The notes below the pieces were generated by a model that was given only the letters and a program-made list of their open reading frames with translations, made no database searches and was not told the DNA's origin. Shown here piece by piece: positions 10,201-21,316 of a DNA stretch of 64,000 bases. Position 1 is the stretch's first letter; each line of letters opens with the position of its first letter. Position numbers and translations under genes: made by a program. This DNA is from Canna indica (taxonomy: Eukaryota > Streptophyta > Magnoliopsida > Zingiberales > Cannaceae): NCBI GenBank assembly GCA_034359265.1, contig CP136896.1, forward strand, positions 34,400,001 to 34,464,000, in the 5' to 3' direction.

Positions 10201-13200
10201 CTCCGTGATCTCCTCCAGTGATGTGAATGAGGAAACCATTAGTGTCTCTAAGTCTGAGTATGAAAAGTTTCTACAGGCTACTACTTCTTCTGCCATGGCT
10301 GCCTCCTCCTCTGGGACAACAGCAGTTGTTTCCTCTGGTATGTCCTGGATCCTTGACTCTAGTGCTTCCAATCACATGTCAGGAAGCAATCACATGTCAG
10401 GTAATAGGCACATTTTCTCTGAATTTTACTCTGAATCTAGCCTACCTCATGTTCGCTTGGCTGATGGCTCTGCATCTCCTGTGCAAGGCGTTGGTTCTAT
10501 TACTACCTCTAGTAACCTAGATTTAGATAGAGTGTTTTATCTTCCTAAGTTTCCTATAAATTTACTCTCTGATAGTCAACTTACCAAGAGTCACAATTGT
10601 TCTATAACCTTTTTCTCTTCTCATTGTGTGATACAGGATCTAGAAACGAGGAAGAAGATTGGTGGGGGAGCTGAAACTGGAGGAATCTACCTACTGTCCT
10701 CGTGCTTTCCTGTCGATCATCACTCTGTTACCGCTTTCCAGTGGCACTGTCAATTAGGCCATCCTTCTTTCCAAAAGCTCAAGTCCACTATTCCCGAGTC
10801 TAGATCCTTTTCTCCATTTACATGTGAAGCTTGTGAGTTAGGCAAACACCATCGTGTGTCCTTTCCACAAAGCTCAAGTCCTCGTAGGGAGTCTAGTTTT
10901 GAAATTGTTCATTCTAATATTTGGGGTCCTAGTCCTATAATGAGTCATTTAGGGTTCAAGTATTTTGTTACTTTCATTGATGACCATAGTCGTATGACTT
11001 GGCTTTGTTTGCTAAAGTGTCGATCTGAAGTGTGTCATGTATTCCAAACATTTTATCATGAAATTAAAAATCAGTTTGGTGTTTCTATTAAAGTTTTGCG
11101 CACTGATAATGCTTGTGAATACATTCAGTCAAATTTGGTTAAATTTTGTGCCTCGAACGGTATCATTCATGAGACATCGTGTCCTTACACTTCACAACAG
11201 AATGGGGTGGTCGAGTGCAAAAACCGTCATCTGCTGGATGTGGCTAGGACACTGATGTTTCACATGAATGTTCTACGATACCTTTGGGGGGATGCTGTCC
11301 TCACTGCTACACATCTCATTAGTCGTGTCCCTTCCTCGGTTCTGGGGAACATGACACCCTTCTCTCTCATGTTTCCAACTTAGTATTTGTTCAAAGTTCC
11401 ACCAAAAACCTTCGGGTGTGTATGCTTTGTTCATAATCTTGGCCCAGGCCATGACAAATTATCCCCTAGAGCTATGAAGTGTGCCTTCATTGGGTACTCT
11501 CGCACTCAAAAAGGATATCGTTGCTATGACCCGATTTTTAAGAAACTCTTTACCTCTGCAGATGTCTCTTTCTTCGAGGACACTCCCTATTGGTCTTCCA
11601 TGTCAAGTCCCTTAACTCCGATCAGAGATCCACCACCACTTCCTCCATCTATCACATCACCCTCTCCTACGAACACCACCACAATCAATCCAAAAGAGGC
11701 CCCATCTGCTGTTGATCCCGCATTACTTGTTTATCAAAGGTGGCACAAGGATACAGGTGGAGTCCCCCAACAGCATACTCTACTACCTTCACCTCGTGCT
11801 CCAGATCCTCCCTCGGAACCTGAACTTCCTATAGCCCTACGTAAAGGTAAACGAAGTTGTACTTCTCATCCCATAAGCAATTGCATATCCTTTACTCATC
11901 TCTCACCTTCGCTTCGTTAGTTTTCCTTGTCTATATCCTCTGTTTCTATTCCCAGAACATACCAGGAAGCACTTCTTGATCCTAAATGGAAAGGTGCCAT
12001 GGATGAGGAAATGGATGCCCTTAGATCTCGACGTACTTGGAATCTTATGAGACTACCTCATGGAGCGAAACCAGTGGCTTGTAAATGGGTGTTCAGCCTT
12101 AAATATCTACCGGATGGGTCAATTGAGCGGTATAAGGCCCGCTTAGTTGCAAAAGGCTTTACGCAACAGTTCGGAGTTGACTACTTTGAGACCTTTTCCC
12201 CTGTTGCCCGACTCAATTCTAGGTTGGCGAATGCACCAACTGGATGTTAAGAATGCTTTTCTGTACGGGGATTTAACTGAGACTGTCTTCATGGAGCAAC
12301 CTCCTGGGTATGTTGCTCAGGGGGATAATCTAGTGTGGCATCTAAAGAAGGCAATATACGGTCTCAAGCAAAGTCCGAGGGCATGGTTTGACAAACTCAG
12401 CAAAATTGCATCTGCAATCGGCCTAAAAGAATGCAAGTTTGATCACTCCATGTTCACACGACAAACATCTACTAGCAGTGTAATACTTGCAGTCTATGTG
12501 GATGATATCCTACTCACTGGCAGTGATAATGGTGGAATTGAGGAAGTTAAAGCTCACCTCAAAAGTCACTTTGTAACAAAGGACTTGGGACGTCCAAGAT
12601 ACTTCCTTGGCGTTGAGTTTGCCTATAATGAAGCAGGAGTAGTTCTCTCACAGAGGAAGTACGTCATGGATCTTCTAAGTGAAGTTGGCATGCTGGGATG
12701 CAAACCCGCTAATGTCCCTATTGATTCTAGTTACATCTGAGTCTGAAGGTGATAGCGAGTTTGATGACCTTCCGAGGTTCCGAAAATTGGTTGGAAAACT
12801 AATTTATCTAACTGTTACTCGACCTAACATCTCTTATGTAGTTGGTGTTATTAGTCAATTTATGCATCAACCAAAATGTTCTCATTGGAATGCTTTGATA
12901 AAGATCTTACACTATGTTAAGCAGTTTCCTGGGAAAGGTTTATGGTTGAAGAAAAATGGACATATTAGAGTAGAAGGGTACTCTGACGCAGACTATGCAG
13001 GATCCATTAATGATAGAAGATCAACTTCAGGCTATTGTACCTATGTAAGTGGGAATCTAGTCACTTGGAGGAGTAAGAAGTAGAATGTGATAGCCCGCTC
13101 AAGTGCTGAAGCTGAATATAGAGCCATGGCTCACACTACTTGTGAACTTATGTGGGTAAAAAGTCTTCTCTTGGAACTTGGGTTCTCCTTTGATGAGCCA

Positions 13201-13425
13201 ATGATCATGCATTGCGACAATCAATTAGCTATTCACATTGCAAGCATCCCGTCTTCCATGAAAGGACTAAGCATATTGAAGCGGATTGTCATTTCATTCG
13301 GGATGTTGTTTTCTCAAAGAAGATCATCACACCTCACACATTATCCCAAGATCAAATTGCTGACATCTTCACCAAGGCCCTCAACTCAACTCGTTTTAAA
13401 TTTTTTTGTGACAAGCTGTGCATGA
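10200..13425 (+). pseudogene. Ale-like copia pol: protease, integrase, reverse transcriptase, RNase H
   Basis: Protease: WILDSSASNHMSG, with the catalytic DSG changed to DSS. Integrase: zinc-binding WHCQLGH and CEACELGK, then core IVHSNIWGPS, where the first catalytic Asp appears as Asn, LRTDNACEY, and QQNGVVECKNR. Stops or shifts break the frame near 11383, 11920 and 12240. Reverse transcriptase: CKWVFSLKY, ARLVAKGFTQQ, LDVKNAFLYGDL and an intact catalytic YVDDILL near 12495. RNase H: EGYSDADYAGSINDRRSTSGY, then a stop at 13081 and SSAEAEYRAMA. A further shift near 13260 splits the C-terminus. It would have replicated and inserted the element; many lesions exclude activity. Confidence 0.9.
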
Positions 13426-13455
13426 TAGACATCTATGCTCCAGCTTGAGGGAGAG

Positions 13456-13609
13456 TGTTAATATTGTTAATATTAATAGTGTTATTAACATCTGTGCAAA
13501 AGTTGGGTATAGGATAACTTATATTTTGTCTCCTGTACATCTTACTGTGTATGCCTATATTGATAGGTTGATTATGTTAATGAAAGGGATACTTTTCTAG
13601 GGCTTAACA
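13456..13609 (+). repeat. 3' LTR of Ale-like copia element
   Basis: 154 bp, same termini as 7117-7270, preceded by a purine-rich tract and followed by target duplication CTAAG. Confidence 0.92.
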
Positions 13610-14099
13610 CTAAGTAAAGATTTTTTTTTTCAATTTCATAAAATCAATTAATAAATATTATAATATTAAAAAAATAAGTTCAATGGCCTAAAATTAGTTT
13701 TAATTTAATTATAATTATTTTAAAAATTAAGTTTGGCTTAATTAGATATAATTTGGATTAATTAATTTGTCAATTTAAGATAATAGTTTGAGTTAAAAAT
13801 GATTATTTTTATTTTTATTTTTATAAATTATATATAGTTTGATTTATTTATAAATTAATTAATTTTATAAAAAAAATATTTATAATTACAAGTTTGCCAA
13901 TGCATTGTGATATCGAAACCATAGAAAGTAACCTTCTGGTTTTTCTATTTTTATTAAGAAAATTGATTTCGCTTTCATTCTGGTTTCGATCTAGTTTCAT
14001 GAAAACGCCGAACCAAGCACGTTTTTGTAAGCAATTTTGATTTCAGTGAAATCAAAATCATGAAAATAGACTTGATTTCGCTAACCAAACAGGTCCTAA

Positions 14100-14718
14100 A
14101 ATTTCATAAATGTAAATTCCAAAACATAAATTACATTCATAAATAATTTCATAAACATAAATTCCTTTCATAAACGTAAAATATATTAGTTAATAGTTGA
14201 CTAAAAAAACAAAGTTCACAATTAAGGTACTACTATTACATGTGAAATTAATCTATCAAACTTATACATCTTTTCCTTCTAAATTAGCTAAGTTCTTTTG
14301 ATGATCATCTCCTCCGTGAAGTTTATCTTTCATCTCCCAAATCATCATATGGGATTTAGGAACATATGTAATAAAAAATATGTAAACTCTAGAATAATAA
14401 AAAATAAGGGATTCAAAAAATTCAAATAAAGAAAAGACATCACTACTTTATGCCATGAAGGGGTTCAACTAGAAATAATTTTTGTGATGGTTAGCCATTA
14501 AGGGGTTCAACTAGAAAGAATTTTTCCAAGATACCCACATAAACTGTCCTTGTTAATTAACTTCCCAAATTCAAACAAGAAAGTACAAGTAGAGTTACTA
14601 ATATCATAATCACTAGATAAGGTAAACAAGAGTCTTATAATTTTACAAAAAAGAATGGAAAGAGAAACCTGTGATGTCATATCTCTGGTAGCGGTTGAGA
14701 ACCAGTTGATTCTATAAG

Positions 14719-14754
<36 letters not shown>

Positions 14755-15171
14755 CTAAACATTTGAAGGAGACATTCATGCACTAAATAATTGACCATAT
14801 GACAACATAAAGATACCCAGGATAAGATTCGAATATATCTACTCAATCCAAGATTAGCTACAAATAATATCTTATCTATATTGGGTGAGCATAGGTTGTG
14901 GTTCTACAAGACAAAAAGAAAATCCTTCTTGTATGTACTTTTTATTAGAGTATAGATTACTAATTACTAAAGCTGTTTTTCCATTTTCAATAATATTTGT
15001 CAATATGTAAAATTCATCAAGATTTTATGAATTAAGAAGTACTTCATTAGTGCAAACATCAACATGTGAAAGAAAGTTACATTGCAGAATCAAATTCTAA
15101 ACACATAATGGTATGATGCACAATCAAATTCTAAACACAAAAATGGTTGACCAAGTGTTTTTTTGTTAATT
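14100..15171. other. AT-rich CACTA interior, no gene seen
   Basis: No convincing coding sequence on either strand. A phrase AAGGGGTTCAACTAGAAA occurs twice (about 14458 and 14500), and an AT dinucleotide run sits at 14721-14751. It lies between the DNA element and the Sirevirus target duplication, so it is probably original CACTA sequence or an older insertion. Confidence 0.4.
14721..14751. repeat. (AT)n microsatellite
   Basis: Fifteen uninterrupted AT units. Confidence 0.95.
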
Positions 15172-15176
15172 TACTA

Positions 15177-16147
15177 TGTCAGAATAGTCTCTAGGGGAGC
15201 TCTTGTTAAAACGATAGTTACACAAGAAGTTGCAACGACTTATGCGACTGCTTTCAAGAAACGGGATAAGTAACAAATAATAACCACAAAGAAACACGCA
15301 AACACAAGGAATTATTTACGCAGTTCAGTGACAAACTTGTCACCTAATCCGCGGAGCCCTCACCGGACAGATGCTCAATCCACTATCAACAAGTACAATA
15401 TTAGCTTCAAGATTTCACACTCTGAAATCCAACTATCAGTGAATTGGAAATAACAAATAACGTATTTACTATTACAAGTACTAACTGACTTGCCTCTCTA
15501 TGATAACTCAACCATAGAGTTTCGTCCTCCATACAGTCTCTGTGTTGTCGTGAGTTAACAACCCAATTCCATCTTGGCTTCAAGATAAGTGAAGTGGTTT
15601 GTTGTCATTTATGCACTCAGCAGTCTCAACTCCTCATATAACTTGGCAACATAGTTTACGCACATAGTAGACTTGAAAAAATCATATCTTCTCTTTTCAG
15701 AATATATATGTGAAAACCAATCAATCTGAATAAATGTCTATTTAATCAATGATCATAACATCATCAGTTCAAACCGAATAGGCCGCCATGAATCCGCATA
15801 AAGCATCGATCATAAAGCTCCAGAAGTAATGCATGGTTCATTAATGAAGACCACATCCATATTCTAGAAATGAACATGCAATAAATAAGTAATTAAAGAT
15901 GATTAAAATATAATAGAGATAATAAAAGCAAATCATCAATCATCTTTAATTACAGCAACCCAAAGCCATCATCGCAGTAGCAACTCTATCCTAAAATCCA
16001 TAGTTACAAGAGCAATTGTAACTGTCTTACAATTGAGTAACTTAGGCTGAGCTCCTAATAGACAGTAGCAGTTGTAACTGTCAATTCAATTGAGAACAAT
16101 CTGAAATACTTTTGCCAAAAGCCAACACACAAAAGCAAACAATAACA
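15177..16147 (-). repeat. 3' LTR of the minus-strand Sirevirus-like element
   Basis: 971 bp. The plus-strand left end TGTCAGAATAG follows target duplication TACTA; the right end CAATAACA is followed by ATCTCCCCCTTTGG, the complement of a polypurine tract. It contains CACCGGAC, the palindromic motif known from Sirevirus LTRs. About 230 bp at its right end repeats at 44255-44482. Confidence 0.85.
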
Positions 16148-16648
16148 ATCTCCCCCTTTGGCTTATTTGGCAAAACATAATCTGTCAGAACAACACAGCA
16201 AGACAAAGAACAAAAAGGCAGTTTAAGCTGAAACATATTAACTGTCAAAATAAAAATTAATTATTAACAGATAATATCCATAATCCCGTCATCACAGTAA
16301 CAACCATCCACAATTAAGACAAAATATTACAACCAGACAACCAGCAGTCACACAGTTCAATCTAGACAAACAAATAAGTTAATGTTACCACTATAATACA
16401 GTTGCAACCAAGAAATAAGCAAGATAAAAAAGTTGCAACTGTTAGAGTATCCAAAACTACAACTATTAGAGTATCCAAAACTTTCTCCCCCTTTTTGGAA
16501 TAATAAGCCAAAGGAGAATAGAGACAATATTAGAAGAATCTAAAGAACTATCAAAGGATGGAGAAACAAATACAACAGTGAAGTGCTCAATGACTTTCTT
16601 CTCAATAGAAATCAGTTGTTGTTGAAGTAGAGACAAGTTTCCTTTGCC

Positions 16649-17974
16649 TTAAAGACATCCTCTAAGAGAGCTTGCGTATTGGCAAATTTTGAACTCGAAC
16701 TTGGTTGGGACTTGACAGGAGTACTCACCCTTGTCAAAAGCTTGTGATGAATTTTTCAGAGATGAATCAACTGGTTTAAGAAACTCTTCAGATGAGCATT
16801 TGAAGCCTTGCTTTTCCAGGATTCCATGGACCAAATTTGGAAAATTAGAAACATTCTGGATTTTGAATTCAGTCTAGATCTAAGAGATGTAATTTGATCA
16901 AAAATTAAACTTCCTAGATCAAAAGGTATCCCATTTGTAATTTTGCACAACAACAACACCATTTCTTTGCTGAAATATGTAATATGAGAGGTTGGATTCC
17001 AGAAATACCTTGCAATTACAAACAATGCAGCATAAAATGTATTCAAGGATATAGATTTTATATTATGTTGTCTTGACCCATTGGAAATTTCACCATTTGA
17101 CACTTCTTCACCAACAGTTTTCAGAAATTCTACACTAGAATCATCAGGCTGATCGGTATAAAAAGAAAAAGGTGTAAAACCAATATTGGTTTTAAAACCA
17201 ATATTGGTTTTAAAACCAATATTGGTTTTAAAACCCGTTGTAAAACCAAGAAACTCATTTATGATTTCAGCACTAGAAGAATACCATTTTCCTCGGACAA
17301 AAACTTGTTGAAAGTGACTACTTTCAGAATCAGATATATCCTTAGCAAGATTGCAATAAAATTCTAAGACAAGTAAAGTAAGGTGAAACAGTCATGACAG
17401 AGCTAGATAAATTCCTTTTATCAAGAATATCCAATATTGGTTTGCACTTCAACGGAAATTTATTTAAATTTAGAGGTCTTTGAGAGATAATACCTCTTGA
17501 TTGAAGAGCTTTCCATAGGGGGTAGAGATCATCAAAAAGAAGTCCTTTGTGAAGCTTGTTGGTAATAGTTTTCTTTTCACTCTTCCTCTCAGGTTTAGAA
17601 AGCATCTTTTTGGAGACGGTAGTCTAAGTCTTCGTAGGCAGGGGAACATTTTCTTTCTCTTTAGAAACTTCGGGATTAAGCTTGCTCTTCTTAGTTTTCT
17701 TTAGTTCAACAGCCCTATCCAGCAAGGGCTCGTTATTAGAGTCAGCATCCAAAGTTACAATTTGTCCAGACTTTTGTTTGGACTTCTCAATAAGCTTCCT
17801 TTTGGAACTTCTCTTTGGTTTCTTCTCATCTTTCGTGATAGCAGTTGAGAGTGGATTCTTCTCCAACTCAGTAGCATTCTCATTAGATTGCTGGACGACG
17901 TCCTCGGGAGCAGGAGCTTGGGTTTCTGATGGAGCTTGGTGTTCAATTTCAGTCTCAGGAACATGAGCAAACAC
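16649..17974 (-). pseudogene. Sirevirus envelope-like ORF, distal part
   Basis: After RNase H, the minus strand carries a long frame-broken ORF. It has a lysine/glutamate-rich low-complexity stretch (VETEIEHQAPSE-like start, KKPKRSSKRKLIEKSK), then KLHKGLLFDDLYPLWKALQSRG, then ISLNTFYAALFVIARYFWNP. Position between RNase H and the 3' LTR, and a charged N-terminal half followed by a more globular half, fit the env-like ORF of Sireviruses, whose function is unproven. The front half lies at 26150-26861 because a second element inserted at 18014. Shifts near 17620 and 17340 and an internal palindromic repeat make it non-functional. Confidence 0.6.
17176..17229. repeat. Three perfect tandem copies of an 18-bp palindrome
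   Basis: The unit AAAACCAATATTGGTTTT is its own reverse complement and occurs three times head to tail inside the env-like ORF, followed by a degenerate copy. The run could fold into hairpins. Confidence 0.95.
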
Positions 17975-18013
17975 TGCTTCAAGTGTTGTAGTAATAGTGT
18001 CAGCTGCTACAGG

Positions 18014-19354
18014 TGTTGGCTTAAGGGTTCCCCCTAGGCTTCGATCTCTATTTTGATGATAACAAACAAGTATTTAACATATGTGTGTGAAGTTTTGAGT
18101 TCAGGTTGAGGTTGCGATAAGCATGCGAACTTCGCTTGGAGAATCGCAAAAATCGTCATGAAAGGCTCGGATGCAGATTAAGTAGATTCTTTGTAATATA
18201 TCCCTAGGATCTCATCCCAAGCCTATTTGTAAAGTTATCCAAGTCAAAACTTGGTAACAAAACCCATGAGAAAGCGTGTAACAAAACAAATATAAAAATC
18301 AGCCTTAGCCCAAGTTTGGTCGACCGGTCGATCGATCGAACAAGGCAAAAAATCGGCAGTAGCCACTTCGATCGACCGGTCGGTTGATTGAACAAGGCCA
18401 AATTCTAGCAGTGGCTACTTCGATCGACCGGTCGGTTGACCAATCAAAGCCAAAATCTGGCAGTGTCGACTACTTCGGTCAATCGGACAATAGATAAGTT
18501 AAAACGCGATAAAGTCGGTCGACCATTCGATCGGCCGAATAGAGCTGCAGAAGACCAGAACGCCAATGGTCGTTGGGCAGTCGATCGGTCGGTCGACCGA
18601 TGATCGACCGGCAAGCGATCGGTCGGCGTCCAACGGGCGAAAAAATGCCCGTTGAAGAGCCGTTCTGTTGGAGGGGTTATAAATACCCCTCACCAACCTT
18701 CATTAACTCTTCTTAACCATTGAGATAAGCTTCCAAAGTGTGATTTGTACCTTCTAAGCTTGATTTGCTCGCGCTTGCTTCTCCAATCGTCGACTTCTCT
18801 CAACCGCTCATCTTCCCTCAACTCTGGCTTCAATTCGATCTCAACGTCTTTTAGAGTTAGAGGCATTGAAGGCTTGGAAAAGAGCTCTTAGCCTTGGTTT
18901 ACTCTTTAGCTCTTTTTATTGTAATTTTAATTATTATTCGAACTTGATTTTCATTGATTAGCTTGCTAGGTGTGCTAGTGTAAACACTTAGGGTTTACTT
19001 TGTAGAATTATATTTTGCCTAGGTGAATAGGTTTGAGGAGTTCTCAATGGGTTGAGAACCGAGTCCTCGGTTGTATTCAAAGGGAAAAACAAAGTCTATA
19101 AAGGATTTAGTTTGAAATCCTTGGTGTGGAGCCAAGGTAGTGGAATAGACGGTTGGTCGAACCACTATACTTTCTTGTGTTTGCATTGCTTTGTGTTCTT
19201 GCTTATAATTGTGTTTCATACTCGCTAACGAACATCATTTAGTTGCACTTACATTTGGTTGAACTTGGAATTGATTCAAAAAGAAATTGAAGTAGAAAGA
19301 AAAAGTAACCCAACACTATTCAACCCCCCTTCTAGTGTGGGCTTTCACTTAACA
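18014..19354 (+). repeat. 5' LTR of Sirevirus element B
   Basis: 1341 bp. The TATA box TATAAATA at 18678-18685 would start transcription. Upstream, about 18315-18620 is packed with GGTCGACCG/CGATCGACCG-type palindromes. Confidence 0.93.
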
Positions 19355-19356
19355 AT

Positions 19357-19368
19357 TGGTATCAGAGC
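19357..19368 (+). promoter_or_regulatory. Primer-binding site of element B
   Basis: TGGTATCAGAGC, two bases after the LTR end. Confidence 0.93.
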
Positions 19369-19411
19369 AAGATCGTAGGATTAGATTTAACCATCTACCC
19401 TACAATTTAGA

Positions 19412-20958
19412 ATGACTAGTGAAATCCAACTAGCTCAAGGATCCTCTACTCATACTCCACCATTGTTTGATGGAAATAACTATGCCTATTGGAAGATATG
19501 CATGAATGGCTTCATACAATCACTAGGCATGGATGTATGGAGAATAATTCATGTAGAGTATAAGCAACCAACTAAGGATATGGATGAGTGAGATCTAGAA
19601 GAGATTAAACTCTTTAATGCAGATGCAAAGGCTGTCAATGCATTATATTGTGGCCTATCAATTAATGAGTTTAACAGAATTTCTACTTATAAGTCTGCAT
19701 ATGAACTTTGGAAAGTCTTAGAGACTACACATGAAGGTACTTCACAAGTTAAAGAATCTAAGATCTACTCATGCATGATTATGAAATGTTCAAAATATTA
19801 TCGCATGAATCTATTGATGCCATGTATGCTCGATTTCAAAAGATTACAAATGGATTAGCTAATCTTGGTAGAGAGATAAAGGAAGAGGAGAAGGTAAGAA
19901 AACTCCATCGTTCCCTTCCTAAAGCTTGGGAGCCAAAGGTCATCGCAATCATGGAAGCAAAGGATACGAGCACCTTGAAGATCACCGAGCTCATTGGGTC
20001 TCTCATGACACATGAGACCCATATGAAGCAATACAAGGAGGAAGATGCTCCCAAAGGCAAGACCATTGCCTTAAAAGCATCACACCGGGGTGAAGAATCC
20101 TCATCATCTGAGGAAGAGATGGATAATTTTGAAGAGATGGCAATGTTGGCAAGAAGATTGATGAGCTTCATGAGAGGAGGCATGAGAAAGGGAAGAGGAG
20201 GCTACACATGCTTCAATTGCAACAAAACCGGGCATCTAAGGAAGGATTGTCCACTTCTCAAGATGGCTTCCACTCCAACCCTCATAAAAAAGACAAATAC
20301 AAGAAGAAGAAGAAGAAGAAGAAGAAGAAGAAGAAGAAGGCGATGATGGCTTCTTGGGATGAAAGCGAGTCTTCGTCAAGTGAAGAAGACTCCAAGAGTG
20401 AAAAGGCAAATCTTTGCCTCATGGCAAATGACAATAAGGTAAGATTTACATTTGGCGAGCTTTCATTCACGCAAGAAGAACTAGAAAATGAATTTGATCA
20501 AATGCATGATGAATTTAATGCTATTAGGAAGAAGTTTAAAGAGCTTAAAAAGAACAACAAATCTTTAGAGATTGAAAATGATAACTTGCTACTTTCATGC
20601 AATGCATTAAGGAAAGAAGTAGATACCTTAAGGAAGAAAAGCATGCCCTAGATGATGCTAAGAAAAATTTAGAAAATGAAAACAAGTACTTAAGTGATCA
20701 AGTAGAGCACTTCAATGATAGCATGCTAAGTCTAAAAAAGAACTCTGCATGCTAAATGAAAAAATGACAACCTTACAAAATGTCATGCCTAAGGTTGTCC
20801 ATGCTATAAAGTCATCAAGCAATCATGCTCATGCACACTTTCATGCTCACACACACAATCCAAGAAAGTTTAGTGGAAGTTGCTTTTCATATGGTATATT
20901 TGGCCATATGGCTAGAGATTGTGCACTAAGAAGGAACCCTCATGCTAGATTCACTTAG
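19412..20958 (+). pseudogene. Sirevirus gag, element B
   Basis: The start ATG is at 19412, by comparison with the equivalent ATG at 34945 in element C. An early TGA replaces a Trp codon near 19590, and a small deletion near 19760 shifts frame. The capsid region continues with MFKILSHESIDAMYARF and KVRKLHRSLPKAWEPK. A good CCHC zinc knuckle, CFNCNKTGHLRKDC, lies near 20212. A one-base deletion near 20280 then shifts out of a GAA repeat that should encode a lysine run. Next is a charged, coiled-coil-like segment (20480-20640) and a second, degenerate zinc knuckle CFSYGIFGHMARDC (20880-20925), with Tyr for the second Cys. Gag would package the RNA. Confidence 0.88.
20300..20339 (+). repeat. GAA trinucleotide run in gag
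   Basis: An uninterrupted AAG/GAA run encodes polylysine in the original gag frame. The matching place in element C (about 35834) has only a short run, so it expanded here. Confidence 0.9.
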
Positions 20959-21316
20959 GTTCCTAAGATGACTAACACTCAAGGACCCAAAAAGATTTGG
21001 GTACCTAAAATTATCTCTTCTCCTTTTATAGATGGAGAAGCATCCTCAAGCAAGTAGAAGCACATAGATATTAGATAGTGGTTGCTCAAAATACATGATG
21101 GGTGATATCAATCTTTTTGTAACCTTATCATGCTAGATTCACTTGGGTTCCTAAGATGACTAACACTCAAGGACCCAAAAAGATTTGGGTACCTAAAATT
21201 ATCTCTTATCCTTTTATAGATGGAGAAGCATCCTCAAGCAAGTAGAAGCACATAGATATTGGATAGTGGTTGCTCAAAATACATGACGGGTGATATCAAT
21301 CTTTTCGCAACCTTAT
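20941..21316 (+). repeat. 188-bp tandem duplication over the protease active site
   Basis: Units starting CATGCTAGATTCACTT at 20941 and 21129 repeat with few changes. Each contains the codons for the protease LDSGCSKYM motif, so the element carries the active site twice, the first copy followed by a stop. Confidence 0.92.

Larger units (their letters stand above)
7117..13609 (+). mobile_element. Full-length Ale-like Ty1/copia retrotransposon (degenerate)
   Basis: Two 154-bp LTRs (7117-7270, 13456-13609) start TGTTAATATTG and end GGGCTTAACA, flanked by a perfect 5-bp duplication CTAAG (7112-7116 and 13610-13614). A primer-binding site follows the 5' LTR, and a purine tract (CTTGAGGGAGAG) precedes the 3' LTR. 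The internal order is gag, protease, integrase, reverse transcriptase, RNase H, as in copia. Very short LTRs and this gag suggest the Ale/Retrofit lineage. I count about nine differences between the LTRs, so it is not recent. Its gag is split by a solo LTR (8409-9981). Confidence 0.92.
3656..14099. mobile_element. DNA transposon with GTTTGGTTAGC-type inverted ends, split by two insertions
   Basis: The left end reads GGTGCCGTTTGGTTAGCAAA; the right end read inward is GGACCTGTTTGGTTAGCGAA. The three surviving pieces (3656-3828, 6671-7116, 13610-14099) total about 1.1 kb of AT-rich sequence without coding capacity. The right part closely resembles 47990-48396, so this is a repeated family. Termini of this kind occur in hAT- and PIF-like elements; I see no convincing target duplication, so the superfamily stays open. 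Confidence 0.6.

Noticed and set aside
17682..17966. Plus-strand ORF with serine and phenylalanine runs
   Set aside because: It mirrors the lysine/glutamate-rich env-like ORF on the minus strand.
18315..18620. CRISPR-like array of short repeats
   Set aside because: The palindromes are degenerate, unevenly spaced and lie inside LTR promoters of plant retrotransposons; there are no uniform spacers or cas genes.
19357..19368. Possible tRNA-Met gene
   Set aside because: Only the 12 bases complementary to the tRNA 3' end are present; it is a primer-binding site, as at 1694, 7271, 34890 and 59212.
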